Part shown: positions 29,725-39,320 of the stretch, one piece after another
Position numbering within the stretch: position 1 is the stretch's first letter
How the letters are laid out: the number at the start of each line of letters is the position of its first letter
Assembly (NCBI GenBank): GCA_947625485.1
Contig: CANQOP010000002.1
Coordinates: forward strand, 62,001 to 126,000
DNA: 64,000 nt
Source: an uncultured Clostridia bacterium
GTDB taxonomy: Bacteria > Bacillota > Clostridia > Oscillospirales > Acutalibacteraceae
Direction: 5' to 3'
Notes under the pieces: model-generated
Told to the model about the DNA's origin: nothing
Database searches by the model: none
Seen by the model: only the letters and a program-made list of their open reading frames with translations
Position numbers and translations under genes: made by a program

Positions 29725-30711
29725 TTATTTCACTGCCTTAGCTATTTCCTCGACAACATTTGCGTCAACATAGTTTTTTGTCAGTCTCAAAGCATTTTTA
29801 AAGGTTCTTGCTTTCGCGCTGCCGTGCGCCTTAAAAACAGGTTTTGCAGTACCCATAATCGGAGCACCGCCGTATTCGTTGTAATCAAACTCTTTAACTA
29901 ATGTCTTTAAATCGCTAATAATTAAAGCAGCAGCCAGCTTATTTTTAGCGCTCTTTGAAAGCAGTTCCTTAACCTTACCCATAAGAGCTTTCGCAACTCC
30001 CTCATAGGTCTTGAGAACCATATTACCCGTAAAACCGTCAGACACAAAAACATCGCACGCACCGTACGGCAGGTCCCGCGCTTCTACATTTCCAACAAAA
30101 TTGAGCTGAGAATCTTTAAGGAGTTCATACGCTTTATGCTGTAGTTCAAGTCCCTTGTGTTCCTCGGTTCCTACATTCGCAAGTCCTACTCTCGGGTTAT
30201 TTATTCCCATAACCTTTTCCATATAAGCCGAACCCATTATAGCATACTGCAAAAGCATTTCAGGGCGCGACTCCAGATTAGCTCCCGCATCTACAAGCAT
30301 AAAGCAACCGCCGTTAAAATGTGGCAAAACAGGCGCAAATCCGGGACGTTTAACGCCCTTGATTCTTTTAACGAGCAAAGTTCCGCCCACACACAGCGCG
30401 CCGCTGTTGCCGGCGCTCACAAACGCGTCTCCTTCGCCGTCAGCGAGCATTTTCATAGCTACAGTCATAGAGCTGTCTGGCTTGCTTTTAAGAACGGACT
30501 GCGGGTCGTCGTCAGCCGAAATAACCTCGGTAGTATTTATAAGCAGCATTTTTGAAATATCTACGCCGTTTTCCTCAGCCGACTTTTTTACAATATTCTC
30601 ACTGCCGACAAGAATAATATCGAGTCCGTATTCCTGCCTGGCCTCTTCGCACCCTTTTATTATTTCAAGCGGCGCGTTGTCTCCGCCCATTGCGTCTACA
30701 ATTATTCTCAC
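29725..30711 (-). CDS. plsX: Phosphate acyltransferase PlsX
   Basis: IIVDAMGGDNAPLEIIKG; FVSAGNSGALCVGG; VFVSDGFTGNMVLKTYEG. Confidence 0.97.
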   Translation of the reverse strand: MRIIVDAMGGDNAPLEIIKGCEEARQEYGLDIILVGSENIVKKSAEENGVDISKMLLINTTEVISADDDPQSVLKSKPDSSMTVAMKMLADGEGDAFVSAGNSGALCVGGTLLVKRIKGVKRPGFAPVLPHFNGGCFMLVDAGANLESRPEMLLQYAIMGSAYMEKVMGINNPRVGLANVGTEEHKGLELQHKAYELLKDSQLNFVGNVEARDLPYGACDVFVSDGFTGNMVLKTYEGVAKALMGKVKELLSKSAKNKLAAALIISDLKTLVKEFDYNEYGGAPIMGTAKPVFKAHGSAKARTFKNALRLTKNYVDANVVEEIAKAVK

Positions 30712-32021
30712 AGCATCACGTCCTCTAAGTATTTATCCAAATCAGCAAGCGCCCTGTCAGCATAAGCCTCTCCGCGCAGTTTTTTGTCTCTCGGTCTGTT
30801 TTCAAGCTCGGGAAGTATTCCGAAATTAGCTCCCATCGGCTGAAAATCTTTCACCTTCTCGTCCGCGATATATCTGCTGAGACTGCCGATAACTGTAGTA
30901 TCGGGCAAAAGTACGGTATTCTCGCCTTTTAATGCTCTTTGCGCGTTTATTCCCGCGATTATTCCCGACGAGGCGGACTCCATATATCCCTCAACTCCCG
31001 TGATTTGTCCTGCGAAAAAAATATTACCATTGATTTTTGTACTAAAATCGCTGTTTAAAACCTTCGGCGAATTGAGAAATGTATTTCTGTGCATTACTCC
31101 GTAACGCACAAATTCAGCGTTTTTGAGTGCAGGAATGAGACTGAAAACGCGCTTTTGCTCTCCAAACTTCAGGTTAGTCTGAAATCCGACAAGATTAAAC
31201 ATAGTCCCCTGCGAGTTCTCTTTGCGAAGCTGTAATACCGCCCAAGGTCTGTGACCTGTGCGCGGGTCTGTGAGTCCTACAGGCTTCATAGGTCCGAAAC
31301 GAATAGTGTCGTGACCTCTCTGCGCCATAATCTCGATAGGCATACAGCCCTCGTACACTCTCGGGTCACGAACATCAAAATCGTGCACGGGAGCTCGTTC
31401 TGCATTTACAAGAGCTTCATAGAAAATCTCGTATTCTTCCTTGTTCATAGGACAGTTGAGATAATCTGTCCCATCGCCCTTGCCGTAACGGGACTCAAAA
31501 AAGGCTATGTCCAAATCAACGCTGTCCAGTGTAACAATCGGAGCGGCCGCGTCATAGAAAGACATTGCGCTTCCGAACCTATCATATATCTTCTCGGCAA
31601 AACTGTCGGAAGTAAGCGGTCCTGTAGCGATTACAGTAATCCCATCTTCAGGAATTTCGGTGACTTCTTCGCTTATTATATCTATATTTTCATTATTTCT
31701 TATGACATCGGTTACATATTTCGAGAAAATCTCTCTGTCTACAGCGAGCGCGCCTCCCGCGGGTACTCTCGCTTTATCCGCGGCTTTAAGGAGTAATGAG
31801 TCGAGCCTTCGCATTTCCTCTTTCAAGAGTCCGGCGGCTGAGCTCACTCTATCCGCTTTAAAAGAATTGGAGCACACAAGCTCGCAAAATAAATCCGATT
31901 TATGTGCTGGACTCTTTTTTTGGGGCTTCATCTCATAAAGCTTTACTCTTATTCCACGCTTAGCAATCTGATACGCAGTCTCGCAGCCTGCGAGACCCGC
32001 GCCTATAACATTAATATGCAT
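30708..32021 (-). CDS. trmFO: tRNA (m5U54) methyltransferase, folate-dependent
   Basis: INVIGAGLAGCETAYQIAKRGI; HKSDLFCELVCSNSFKADRV; GQITGVEGYMESASSGIIAGINAQR. Confidence 0.97.
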   Translation of the reverse strand: MHINVIGAGLAGCETAYQIAKRGIRVKLYEMKPQKKSPAHKSDLFCELVCSNSFKADRVSSAAGLLKEEMRRLDSLLLKAADKARVPAGGALAVDREIFSKYVTDVIRNNENIDIISEEVTEIPEDGITVIATGPLTSDSFAEKIYDRFGSAMSFYDAAAPIVTLDSVDLDIAFFESRYGKGDGTDYLNCPMNKEEYEIFYEALVNAERAPVHDFDVRDPRVYEGCMPIEIMAQRGHDTIRFGPMKPVGLTDPRTGHRPWAVLQLRKENSQGTMFNLVGFQTNLKFGEQKRVFSLIPALKNAEFVRYGVMHRNTFLNSPKVLNSDFSTKINGNIFFAGQITGVEGYMESASSGIIAGINAQRALKGENTVLLPDTTVIGSLSRYIADEKVKDFQPMGANFGILPELENRPRDKKLRGEAYADRALADLDKYLEDVML

Positions 32022-34096
32022 TAGCTTTTAACTGTCTTTTCATAGCCGCAATCCTTATTCTGACAGAATAGCACCTGTTTTTTACCCTTCTTCTTGAACA
32101 AAATTTCACCGCACTGCGGGCAATACTCGTTTACAGGCTCATACCACGAAACAAAGTCGCACTTGGGATAATTACTGCAACCGTAAAACACAGTTTTTCT
32201 CTTTGTAGTTTTAACTATAACATCGCCGTCGGAACATTTAGGGCACTTAACGCCGACCTTCTGAAAATACTTTTTTACATTTTTACACTCAGGATAGCCG
32301 GGGCAGGCAATAAACTTACCGAACCTGCCGACTTTTATAACCATATTTCTTCCGCAGTTTTCGCAGATTATATCAGTTTTATCCTCTTCAAGCTGAATTT
32401 TTACTCCATCCATTTCGTTTTTGGCCTTGGAGAGAGTTTTGTCAAAATCTTTATAGAAATCGTCAATGAGAGTTTTCCACTCAACGTCGCCGTGTTCAAC
32501 CGTATCCAAATCCTGCTCCATCTGAGCGGTAAACTTAACGTTTACAATTTTCGGAAAACGCTCCTTCATCAGCTTTACCATAGCCTCTCCAAGCTCGGTT
32601 GGAACAAGAGTTTTGCTCTCTCGCTTGACGTACTCGCGGTTAGTAATTGTCGAAATTGTAGCGGCATATGTTGAAGGTCTGCCTATACCGTGCTCCTCGA
32701 GCGCTCTGATAAGCGAAGCTTCTGTATAGCGCGGAGGCGCTTGGGTAAAGTGTTGATTAGGAACTATTTCCTTTTTGCGCACCGGCATACCCTTTTCAAG
32801 CTCAGGCAGTTCAGTAGTTTTCTCCTCCTCAACGTCTTTACTTTCCACATAAAGTGAAGTAAATCCGTCGAATGATACCCTGTATCCGGAAGCTTTAAAA
32901 ACGTAGCCGTTACCTTCAATGTCTGCACGCGTAGTTTTCTGAACGCACTCGGACATCTGTGACGCGACAAAACGCTTCCAAATAAGGTTGTAGAGCTTAT
33001 ACTGGTCGCTTGTAAGGTTGTGCTTTATACTGTCAGGCTCTAATGACGGCATAGACGGACGTATAGCCTCGTGTCCGTCCTGAGCATTGGAACGCGATTT
33101 AAAATATCTCGGCTTAGCAGGCAGATACTTTCCGCCGAAAGTCCTGCCTATATATTCGGTAACTTCCTCAATAGCTTGGTTGGATATTCTGAGAGAATCA
33201 GTACGCATATAAGTTATAAGACCTGTCGCTCCCATTCCGTCAATTTCAATTCCTTCATACAGTTCCTGTGCAACGCGCATAGTACGCCTCGACTGGAATC
33301 CGAGTTTTCTTGACGCCTCCTGTTGTAATGTAGACGTAATAAACGGAGGTGCGGGAGATTTTTTTCTAGTACCGTTCTTTACGCTCGTTACTGTATACTC
33401 CGCATTTTCAAGCTCTTTAAGAATTTTTTCCGCTTCTTCTTGGTTGCTTATTTTATCCTTTCCTAAATACAAGGTAGCATGAAAAGCTTTTCTTGAGCCC
33501 TTAGGAATAAATTTTGCGTCAATGCTCCAGTATTCTTCAGGCTTAAAGGCTCTTATCTCCTCCTCCCTGTCCACGATAATCCTGACCGCAACGGACTGAA
33601 CTCTGCCCGCCGACATACCGCGCCTGATTTTCTGTGAAACAAAAGGACTTAGCTTATAACCTACAAGTCTGTCGAGCACACGGCGAGCCTGTTGGGCATT
33701 TACGAGATTTGTGTTTATACTTCTTGGCGAGCTCATACCGTTACTGACGCCTGTTTTTGTTATTTCGGTAAACTCTACTCGGTTCGCATCGTCAAGACTT
33801 AAACCGAGAATATACGCTAAATGCCAGGAAATAGCCTCGCCCTCACGGTCAGGGTCGGTCGCGAGGAAAACTTTATCCGAGTTTTCAGCATGCTTCTTTA
33901 TATCCTTTACGAGCGACTCCTTGCCCTTAATTATTGTATAGTTCGGCTCGTAGTTATTTTTTATATCAACACTAAGTCTTGCATTCGGAAGATCACGTAC
34001 ATGACCCATCGATGCAATAACATCGTAGTCTTTTCCTAAATATTTTTTAATTGTCTTAGCCTTTGCAGGCGACTCAACAATAACAAGATTTGACAT
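32021..34096 (-). CDS. topA: DNA topoisomerase I
   Basis: LVIVESPAKAKTIKKYLGKDYDVIASMGHVRDLP; ATDPDREGEAISWHL; three C-terminal zinc ribbons. Confidence 0.98.
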   Translation of the reverse strand: MSNLVIVESPAKAKTIKKYLGKDYDVIASMGHVRDLPNARLSVDIKNNYEPNYTIIKGKESLVKDIKKHAENSDKVFLATDPDREGEAISWHLAYILGLSLDDANRVEFTEITKTGVSNGMSSPRSINTNLVNAQQARRVLDRLVGYKLSPFVSQKIRRGMSAGRVQSVAVRIIVDREEEIRAFKPEEYWSIDAKFIPKGSRKAFHATLYLGKDKISNQEEAEKILKELENAEYTVTSVKNGTRKKSPAPPFITSTLQQEASRKLGFQSRRTMRVAQELYEGIEIDGMGATGLITYMRTDSLRISNQAIEEVTEYIGRTFGGKYLPAKPRYFKSRSNAQDGHEAIRPSMPSLEPDSIKHNLTSDQYKLYNLIWKRFVASQMSECVQKTTRADIEGNGYVFKASGYRVSFDGFTSLYVESKDVEEEKTTELPELEKGMPVRKKEIVPNQHFTQAPPRYTEASLIRALEEHGIGRPSTYAATISTITNREYVKRESKTLVPTELGEAMVKLMKERFPKIVNVKFTAQMEQDLDTVEHGDVEWKTLIDDFYKDFDKTLSKAKNEMDGVKIQLEEDKTDIICENCGRNMVIKVGRFGKFIACPGYPECKNVKKYFQKVGVKCPKCSDGDVIVKTTKRKTVFYGCSNYPKCDFVSWYEPVNEYCPQCGEILFKKKGKKQVLFCQNKDCGYEKTVKS

Positions 34097-34176
34097 TATT
34101 TTTTCATAACCTTTCCGTCCACATTATACATTTATAGTTACTGAAACCTTACCGTGGACAAATAAGGTTCGCGTAA

Positions 34177-35373
34177 TCAGACTAAAACATAGCCTCTGCC
34201 CTGAACCGATTTAATTAGCTTTTTGAGTTCCAGTACTGTAAGTACAGGCAGAATTTCATTTACAGGTAATTTGGTTATTTCAGATATTTCGTCAATATAC
34301 ACAGGCTTATTGCCAATCGCATAATAAATATCGCTTTGCTCTTTAGTCAAATTAAGATTTTCTTTATGAACGGGTGCTTCCGTGATGTCCTTTGAACGTA
34401 TACCGTAAACATCAATTGGTGCTTTTCCCTTCACGGGTACTACCTCAACGTAATCGTCATACGGAACGGAATCCGAGGATATTTCACTCGTCGCGTAGAT
34501 GTTATCATATGCGTCCAATATATCCTTATAATCAGTGACAAGCTCTGCAATCCTATCTTTTATCAGCTTATTTGTACCGTCAAAACGCGAATCTATAGAA
34601 CCTGCAAGAGCGAATATCTTCTTATTAATATCTTGCTCCAGTCCACATTCGACCGTAATCAGCGAGCCGCTCTTTTTCCCTGCCTCAATAACAAGAATAC
34701 CGTCCGAAAGTGCGGAGATAATCCTGTTTCTCTGCGGAAAATGAAACGGAAACGGCTCAGTATCGGGCGGATACTCCGAGATAACAGCGCCCTTAAACGT
34801 TATATCTCTGCGTATGCGCTCGTTTTCTCTTAAGTAATCGTAATTAATTCCGCACCCCAGGACGCAAATTGTCACCCCGTCAGCGGCAAGCGCGCCGACG
34901 TGCGATGACGTATCTATGCCCCGAGCGCCGCCGCTTATAATTGTAACTCCGTGCTTTGCAAGATTTTTCGCGAAGTCATACGCGGCGTTCATTCCATATA
35001 CAGACGCACGTCTCGTTCCGACAATACCTACGGACATTCTTTCATCTATGTCCGGCATAAATCCCGAAACATACAAAACGGCAGGAGGATCGTCTATAGA
35101 GTACAGACACTTTGGATACAAGCTGTCCTCTATTGTAATCATTTCATAACAGTAATGACTACACTTACGGATAATTTCATCTGATACTGAAAGAGGGGTT
35201 TTACCAAGCTTTTCAATCTCATTATTGTTGAAAAGTCCCGACAGAATCCACTCAGATTCACCTCCGTAATAAAAATCTTTTATACTGTCATAAATCTGAG
35301 TCAGCTGTTTTGCAGCCGGCGTACAATATCCGATTGCCTGAGTAAACCAAATCCAGTACTCTATGTTCTTCAT
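34177..35373 (-). CDS. dprA: DNA processing protein DprA
   Basis: VGIVGTRRASVYGMNAAYDFAKNLAKHGVTIISGGARGIDTSSHVGAL; FPQRNRIISALSDGILVIEAGKKSGSLIT; C-terminal winged helix. ATG at 35373 preferred. Confidence 0.95.
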   Translation of the reverse strand: MKNIEYWIWFTQAIGYCTPAAKQLTQIYDSIKDFYYGGESEWILSGLFNNNEIEKLGKTPLSVSDEIIRKCSHYCYEMITIEDSLYPKCLYSIDDPPAVLYVSGFMPDIDERMSVGIVGTRRASVYGMNAAYDFAKNLAKHGVTIISGGARGIDTSSHVGALAADGVTICVLGCGINYDYLRENERIRRDITFKGAVISEYPPDTEPFPFHFPQRNRIISALSDGILVIEAGKKSGSLITVECGLEQDINKKIFALAGSIDSRFDGTNKLIKDRIAELVTDYKDILDAYDNIYATSEISSDSVPYDDYVEVVPVKGKAPIDVYGIRSKDITEAPVHKENLNLTKEQSDIYYAIGNKPVYIDEISEITKLPVNEILPVLTVLELKKLIKSVQGRGYVLV

Positions 35374-36152
35374 TTTACAAGTTCCCAAATTATTATGCTC
35401 GCGGCAACAGCCGCATTCAGAGACTCGGCTCTGCCCTTCATCGGTATGGTAATCAAAGAGTCACAAGCCTCGACCGTAGACTTTTTCAGTCCGTTGCCTT
35501 CGTTTCCGACAGCTACGATACACGGAGTTTTAAATGTAATATCCGTTATATGATCGGCATTTCTGTCAATGACAGACGCATATGATGTCAGCTCTTTATG
35601 CGACTTAATAAACTCTTCAATTGACTCAGTAATAATATACTCCAGTCTGAAGACTGCTCCCATACTTCCCCTTACAACCTTCGGAGAATATATATCACAG
35701 CAATCCTTGGACATAACAATACCATCAATCCCGACTGCCTCGGCGGTTCTTAGAATCGTTCCGAGGTTAGACGGGTCCTGAACGTTATCAAGAGCTAAAA
35801 ATTTACTGTTGTCTTTTATTTTATCAAATAGAGTGCTTTTGTCAAGAGTTTTTATAACGCAAAGCATACCCTGCGGAGACTTCGTATCTGATATATAACA
35901 GAAAAGCGAGTCGGAAACCACATAGAAACTATTTATATTTTTACTGATTTTATTAATTATATCACAATGTTTTTCAAGTGCGTTTTCGTTTACAACCAAG
36001 GCGGTAATTTCGGCTTCAGATAAAAAAGCGTCTTCGCACAGTCTAAGTCCCTCAGCGACAAACTCTCCGCGTTCTCTGCGGTATTTCGAGTTTTTCAAAA
36101 GTTTTTTTAGGTGTTTTATAAAAGGATTATCTTTTGCAGTAATTTTAATCAT
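35370..36152 (-). CDS. TrmH/SpoU-family RNA 2'-O-methyltransferase
   Basis: RGEFVAEGLRLCEDAFLS; LDNVQDPSNLGTILRTAEAVGIDGIVMS; VGNEGNGLKKSTVEACDSLITIPMKGRAESLNAAVAASIIIWE. Confidence 0.94.
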   Translation of the reverse strand: MIKITAKDNPFIKHLKKLLKNSKYRRERGEFVAEGLRLCEDAFLSEAEITALVVNENALEKHCDIINKISKNINSFYVVSDSLFCYISDTKSPQGMLCVIKTLDKSTLFDKIKDNSKFLALDNVQDPSNLGTILRTAEAVGIDGIVMSKDCCDIYSPKVVRGSMGAVFRLEYIITESIEEFIKSHKELTSYASVIDRNADHITDITFKTPCIVAVGNEGNGLKKSTVEACDSLITIPMKGRAESLNAAVAASIIIWELVK

Positions 36153-36212
36153 AATACCACCGACAGAAATAGCAAATGCGTTTGGGTTATCCCAAACGCA
36201 ATTACATTTTAA

Positions 36213-36566
36213 TTATTTTGCAGCCTTTGCCTGTTCTACAAGAGCAGTAAAAGCGGCAGGGTCGGAAATAGCAATCTCGGATAACATCTTGCGGTTAAGT
36301 GTTACTCCTGCCTTCTTGAGTCCGTTCATAAATGTAGAATAGTTTACACCATTAGTTTTGCAGGCAGCAGAAATACGCGTAATCCAGAGACGACGGAAAT
36401 CTCTTTTCTTCTGTTTACGGCCGATATATGCATAGTTACCTGACTTCATAACGGCCTGTTTAGCCATTTTAAAATGTCTTGATTTAGAACCGAAATAGCC
36501 CTTAGCGGCTTTTAAAACCTTTTTTCTTCTCTTGCGAGTAGCCATCGCACCTTTAACTCGTGCCAT
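36213..36566 (-). CDS. rplT: 50S ribosomal protein L20
   Basis: [58 protein letters not shown]. Confidence 0.98.
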   Translation of the reverse strand: MARVKGAMATRKRRKKVLKAAKGYFGSKSRHFKMAKQAVMKSGNYAYIGRKQKKRDFRRLWITRISAACKTNGVNYSTFMNGLKKAGVTLNRKMLSEIAISDPAAFTALVEQAKAAK

Positions 36567-36603
36567 TTTTAAATACCTCCGTTAATTCAATATCAAAGTA
36601 AGA

Positions 36604-36801
36604 TTATTTGTAAGGGATAAGTCTCTTGATCTGTGCCACGTTGGTCTTATCAGCACAAGTTGTCTGGCGGAGACCTCTTTTGCGTTTTCTTGTCTTTTTG
36701 TTAAGAATGTGGGATTTGTTAGCGTGCGCGCGAACAACCTTACCGTTCTTTGTGAGCTTAAAACGCTTTTTAGCTCCGCTGTGTGTCTTAATTTTTGGCA
36801 T
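36604..36801 (-). CDS. rpmI: 50S ribosomal protein L35
   Basis: [45 protein letters not shown]. Confidence 0.98.
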   Translation of the reverse strand: MPKIKTHSGAKKRFKLTKNGKVVRAHANKSHILNKKTRKRKRGLRQTTCADKTNVAQIKRLIPYK

Positions 36802-36824
36802 AATATTTATCCTCCTTAACTTTT

Positions 36825-37343
36825 TTACTTGTTTGGTTTAGGTGCAAGAAACATAAGCATATTGCGGCCTTCGAGCTTTGCAGGTTTGGAAATTACAGCA
36901 TACTCCGCACATTCGTCGGAAAAACGCTTCATAATATCGTAACCGAACTCAGAATGACCCATCTCACGTCCGCGGAAACGGATAGATACTTTTACCTTAT
37001 CGCCGTGCTTAATGAACTTAATAGCGTTATTAAGCTTGGTGTTAAAGTCGTGAGTGTCGATATTAAGGGAAAGACGAACTTCCTTTGTGTCGACAATCTT
37101 CTGATTCTTGCGGGCTTCTTTTTCACGCTTAGCCTGCTCAAATCTGTATTTACCGTAATCCATAATTTTGCACACAGGCGGTTTAGCCTGCGGGGCAACC
37201 TTAACGAGATCAAGATCGTCCTTAGCCGCCAGATCAAGCGCCTCTTTAGCCGACATAATACCGAGCTGTTCACCACTCGCGCTTATTACGCGCAGTTCGC
37301 TGTCCCGGATATCGTCGTTGATCTGAATGTCTTGCTTACTGAT
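36825..37343 (-). CDS. infC: Translation initiation factor IF-3
   Basis: [38 protein letters not shown]...[20 protein letters not shown]. Predicted start ATC at 37343, 7 nt after GGAGGTG; the longer track ORF runs into the leader hairpin. Confidence 0.93.
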   Translation of the reverse strand: MSKQDIQINDDIRDSELRVISASGEQLGIMSAKEALDLAAKDDLDLVKVAPQAKPPVCKIMDYGKYRFEQAKREKEARKNQKIVDTKEVRLSLNIDTHDFNTKLNNAIKFIKHGDKVKVSIRFRGREMGHSEFGYDIMKRFSDECAEYAVISKPAKLEGRNMLMFLAPKPNK

Positions 37344-37490
37344 AACAAAGCACCTCCATATAATTATGAAAATAAATGCGGACAGAAATCCGTCCGCATT
37401 ACAATACAAAATAACTAAAAAGCCTTGAGTATTGACCCGTGCAGACGACACCCCACAGGTGAAAGCATTTCTGCTTTACTTTATTTTACC
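37344..37490 (-). ncRNA. Candidate L20/infC leader (ribosomal-protein autoregulation)
   Basis: Long UTR of infC-rpmI-rplT with conserved-looking CACCTGTGGGGTGTCGTCTGCACGGGTCAATACTCAAGGC and a terminator hairpin before the SD. No covariance model run; the upstream boundary is approximate. Confidence 0.6.
37366..37400 (-). terminator. Attenuator hairpin in infC leader
   Basis: AATGCGGAC...GTCCGCATT perfect 9-bp stem followed on the minus strand by TATTTTCAT. Confidence 0.65.
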
Positions 37491-37528
37491 AGTTGATTAT
37501 ATACCGACAAAATAATTTTGTCAAGTAT

Positions 37529-39307
37529 TTATTCTAAACATTTGTAAATTAATTCAGCTATTCTCTCGGTCGACCTACCGTCAAGGTCGTCAAAAAACAT
37601 ATTTCTGAACCGCTCAATCTTCTCAGTTTCAAAATCCTCGTTCTTTATAGCCTCAAGCAAAGCATAAAGAGATGTGCATATCTTACCGGGAATATAAAGC
37701 TTAAAATCGAAATAGAAGTCGCGGGACTTTATATATGACTGCAAATCATAAGCATAGAACAGCATAGGAATATTAAGAAGAGATGCCTCGAACACGAGCG
37801 ATGAATAGTCGCTTATAACAATATCCGAAACAAAGAGCAAATCGTTAATTTCCGTACTCTCCGAGAGGTCGATAACTCTATCGCTGAACTCCTCGGGGAT
37901 AGGATGCTTTTCCGTTATAAACGGGTGGTGCTTGATAATTACGGCATATTCCTCTCCGAGTGTTTCGCAGACCTCACGAACATCAAACAAATCCATAGGG
38001 TATCTTGCACTCGATTTAAGGTCGCCCCGAAATGTCGGAGCAAAAAGAATAATCTTTTTATCCTTTAAGTTAGGATAACTGTTGTAAAATTCTTTTGTGA
38101 CTTTCTCTCGGTACGCATCGTCAAAGAAAATATCCGTTCTTGCGATACCCGTCGGAACAATATTATCGGTTGCTATACCGAATCCCTCAGAATGGCACTT
38201 TTTACAATATTCGGAGCTTACCGTAACATAGTCATAATTACGGTGCATTCTTGTCGCCTGAGGAGAACCCTTCGGCTTACCTAGGCGAGAAAATCCGAAC
38301 GTCTTAAATGCTCCGCACGCGTGCCAGAGTTGGATAAGCTTAGTTTCGGGCTTAAGGTCGATTAAGTGTATCTGCGGCGTGTACTCGTCAAGAATAATTA
38401 CCTTACTTGTAGCGCACATCTCGGCAAATTCGTCAATATCCTTTCTGGTCATTTGCCTGAAAGTTTTTGTATTGAACATAAAATGTATGTCAAGGTTCTT
38501 ATCGTCCTTGATTTTATTGTACACAAACTCAAAATTTCCCGAAAGCTCCTCTCGGCGCGTTGAGAAAAATGTAATCTTGTTGGGCTGAACCTTGTGTCGT
38601 CTCTTATGTTTATATTTTTTACGAATAAGGTTCCTCTTATATCTCTCCATCGTAAAGCTTTCTTTGGATACCACAGACATACGATGGACGACATATGAGA
38701 CAAGTCGTATAAGTTTGTTTTCCGCCTGTATTTTATCCGGCATAGACGTATATCCGGTAAAAGTCAAAAGACCTTCCAACACAAATAGCGGTATTAAAAG
38801 CACAGAAAATACGCAGGCAAAAAATTTGAGAACACTGTTTAAAAGCTGAACAAAAGCCCTTTTTCTATTCTCGCCCGCAAGCTTCTCGGGTTTAGAGGTG
38901 ATAACATAGTGATTACCCCTAAACTTCAATTCAAAAAACTTCTCGTCCTGCTCAGCCTCAGACGGAGTAATATCCGCAGGAATCTTTTCCTCGTAAAAAT
39001 CCGCAAAGCTAAGGTTTAAATACATATTAAACGGAAGCGCGTCTCCTCTTGTTTTCCAAAAAACATAATCGAGACGGTAGGTATAAGTACCCGAAAACAG
39101 ACATCTTCCGTCAATATACGTCAAATCACGCGATTTTATAACGAGCGGAATACGTCTGTCTTCCCTGCCGTTTTCAAAATACAGTATAACCTTTGGTGTG
39201 GAAAAAAATTTGGGATTAATTGAAGAATCAATAAATTCGCCTGAAATACTGATCGTCATTTTTTGCTTTTCCACTACAATACTGTTCACATTTATACTAT
39301 ATTGCAA
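37529..39307 (-). CDS. TagF-like CDP-glycerol/CDP-polyol phosphotransferase (teichoic-acid polymerase family)
   Basis: LIQLWHACGAFKTFGFSRLG; FAPTFRGD; VIIKHHPFI; VSDIVISDYSSLVFEASLLNIPMLFYAYDLQSY; N-terminal beta-type domain and one TM. Confidence 0.88.
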   Translation of the reverse strand: MQYSINVNSIVVEKQKMTISISGEFIDSSINPKFFSTPKVILYFENGREDRRIPLVIKSRDLTYIDGRCLFSGTYTYRLDYVFWKTRGDALPFNMYLNLSFADFYEEKIPADITPSEAEQDEKFFELKFRGNHYVITSKPEKLAGENRKRAFVQLLNSVLKFFACVFSVLLIPLFVLEGLLTFTGYTSMPDKIQAENKLIRLVSYVVHRMSVVSKESFTMERYKRNLIRKKYKHKRRHKVQPNKITFFSTRREELSGNFEFVYNKIKDDKNLDIHFMFNTKTFRQMTRKDIDEFAEMCATSKVIILDEYTPQIHLIDLKPETKLIQLWHACGAFKTFGFSRLGKPKGSPQATRMHRNYDYVTVSSEYCKKCHSEGFGIATDNIVPTGIARTDIFFDDAYREKVTKEFYNSYPNLKDKKIILFAPTFRGDLKSSARYPMDLFDVREVCETLGEEYAVIIKHHPFITEKHPIPEEFSDRVIDLSESTEINDLLFVSDIVISDYSSLVFEASLLNIPMLFYAYDLQSYIKSRDFYFDFKLYIPGKICTSLYALLEAIKNEDFETEKIERFRNMFFDDLDGRSTERIAELIYKCLE

Positions 39308-39320
39308 TCCTTATCCCCCA

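Noticed and set aside
31251-31796. 181-aa plus-strand ORF antisense to trmFO
   Set aside because: Shadow ORF opposite a conserved gene.
34145-34169. AACCTTA...TAAGGTT inverted repeat between topA and dprA
   Set aside because: Only 7-bp arms and no U-tract on the minus strand; not convincing as a terminator.
37344-37451. N-terminal 36-aa extension of infC in the ORF track
   Set aside because: Passes through the leader attenuator hairpin and lacks IF3 homology; SD sits after it.
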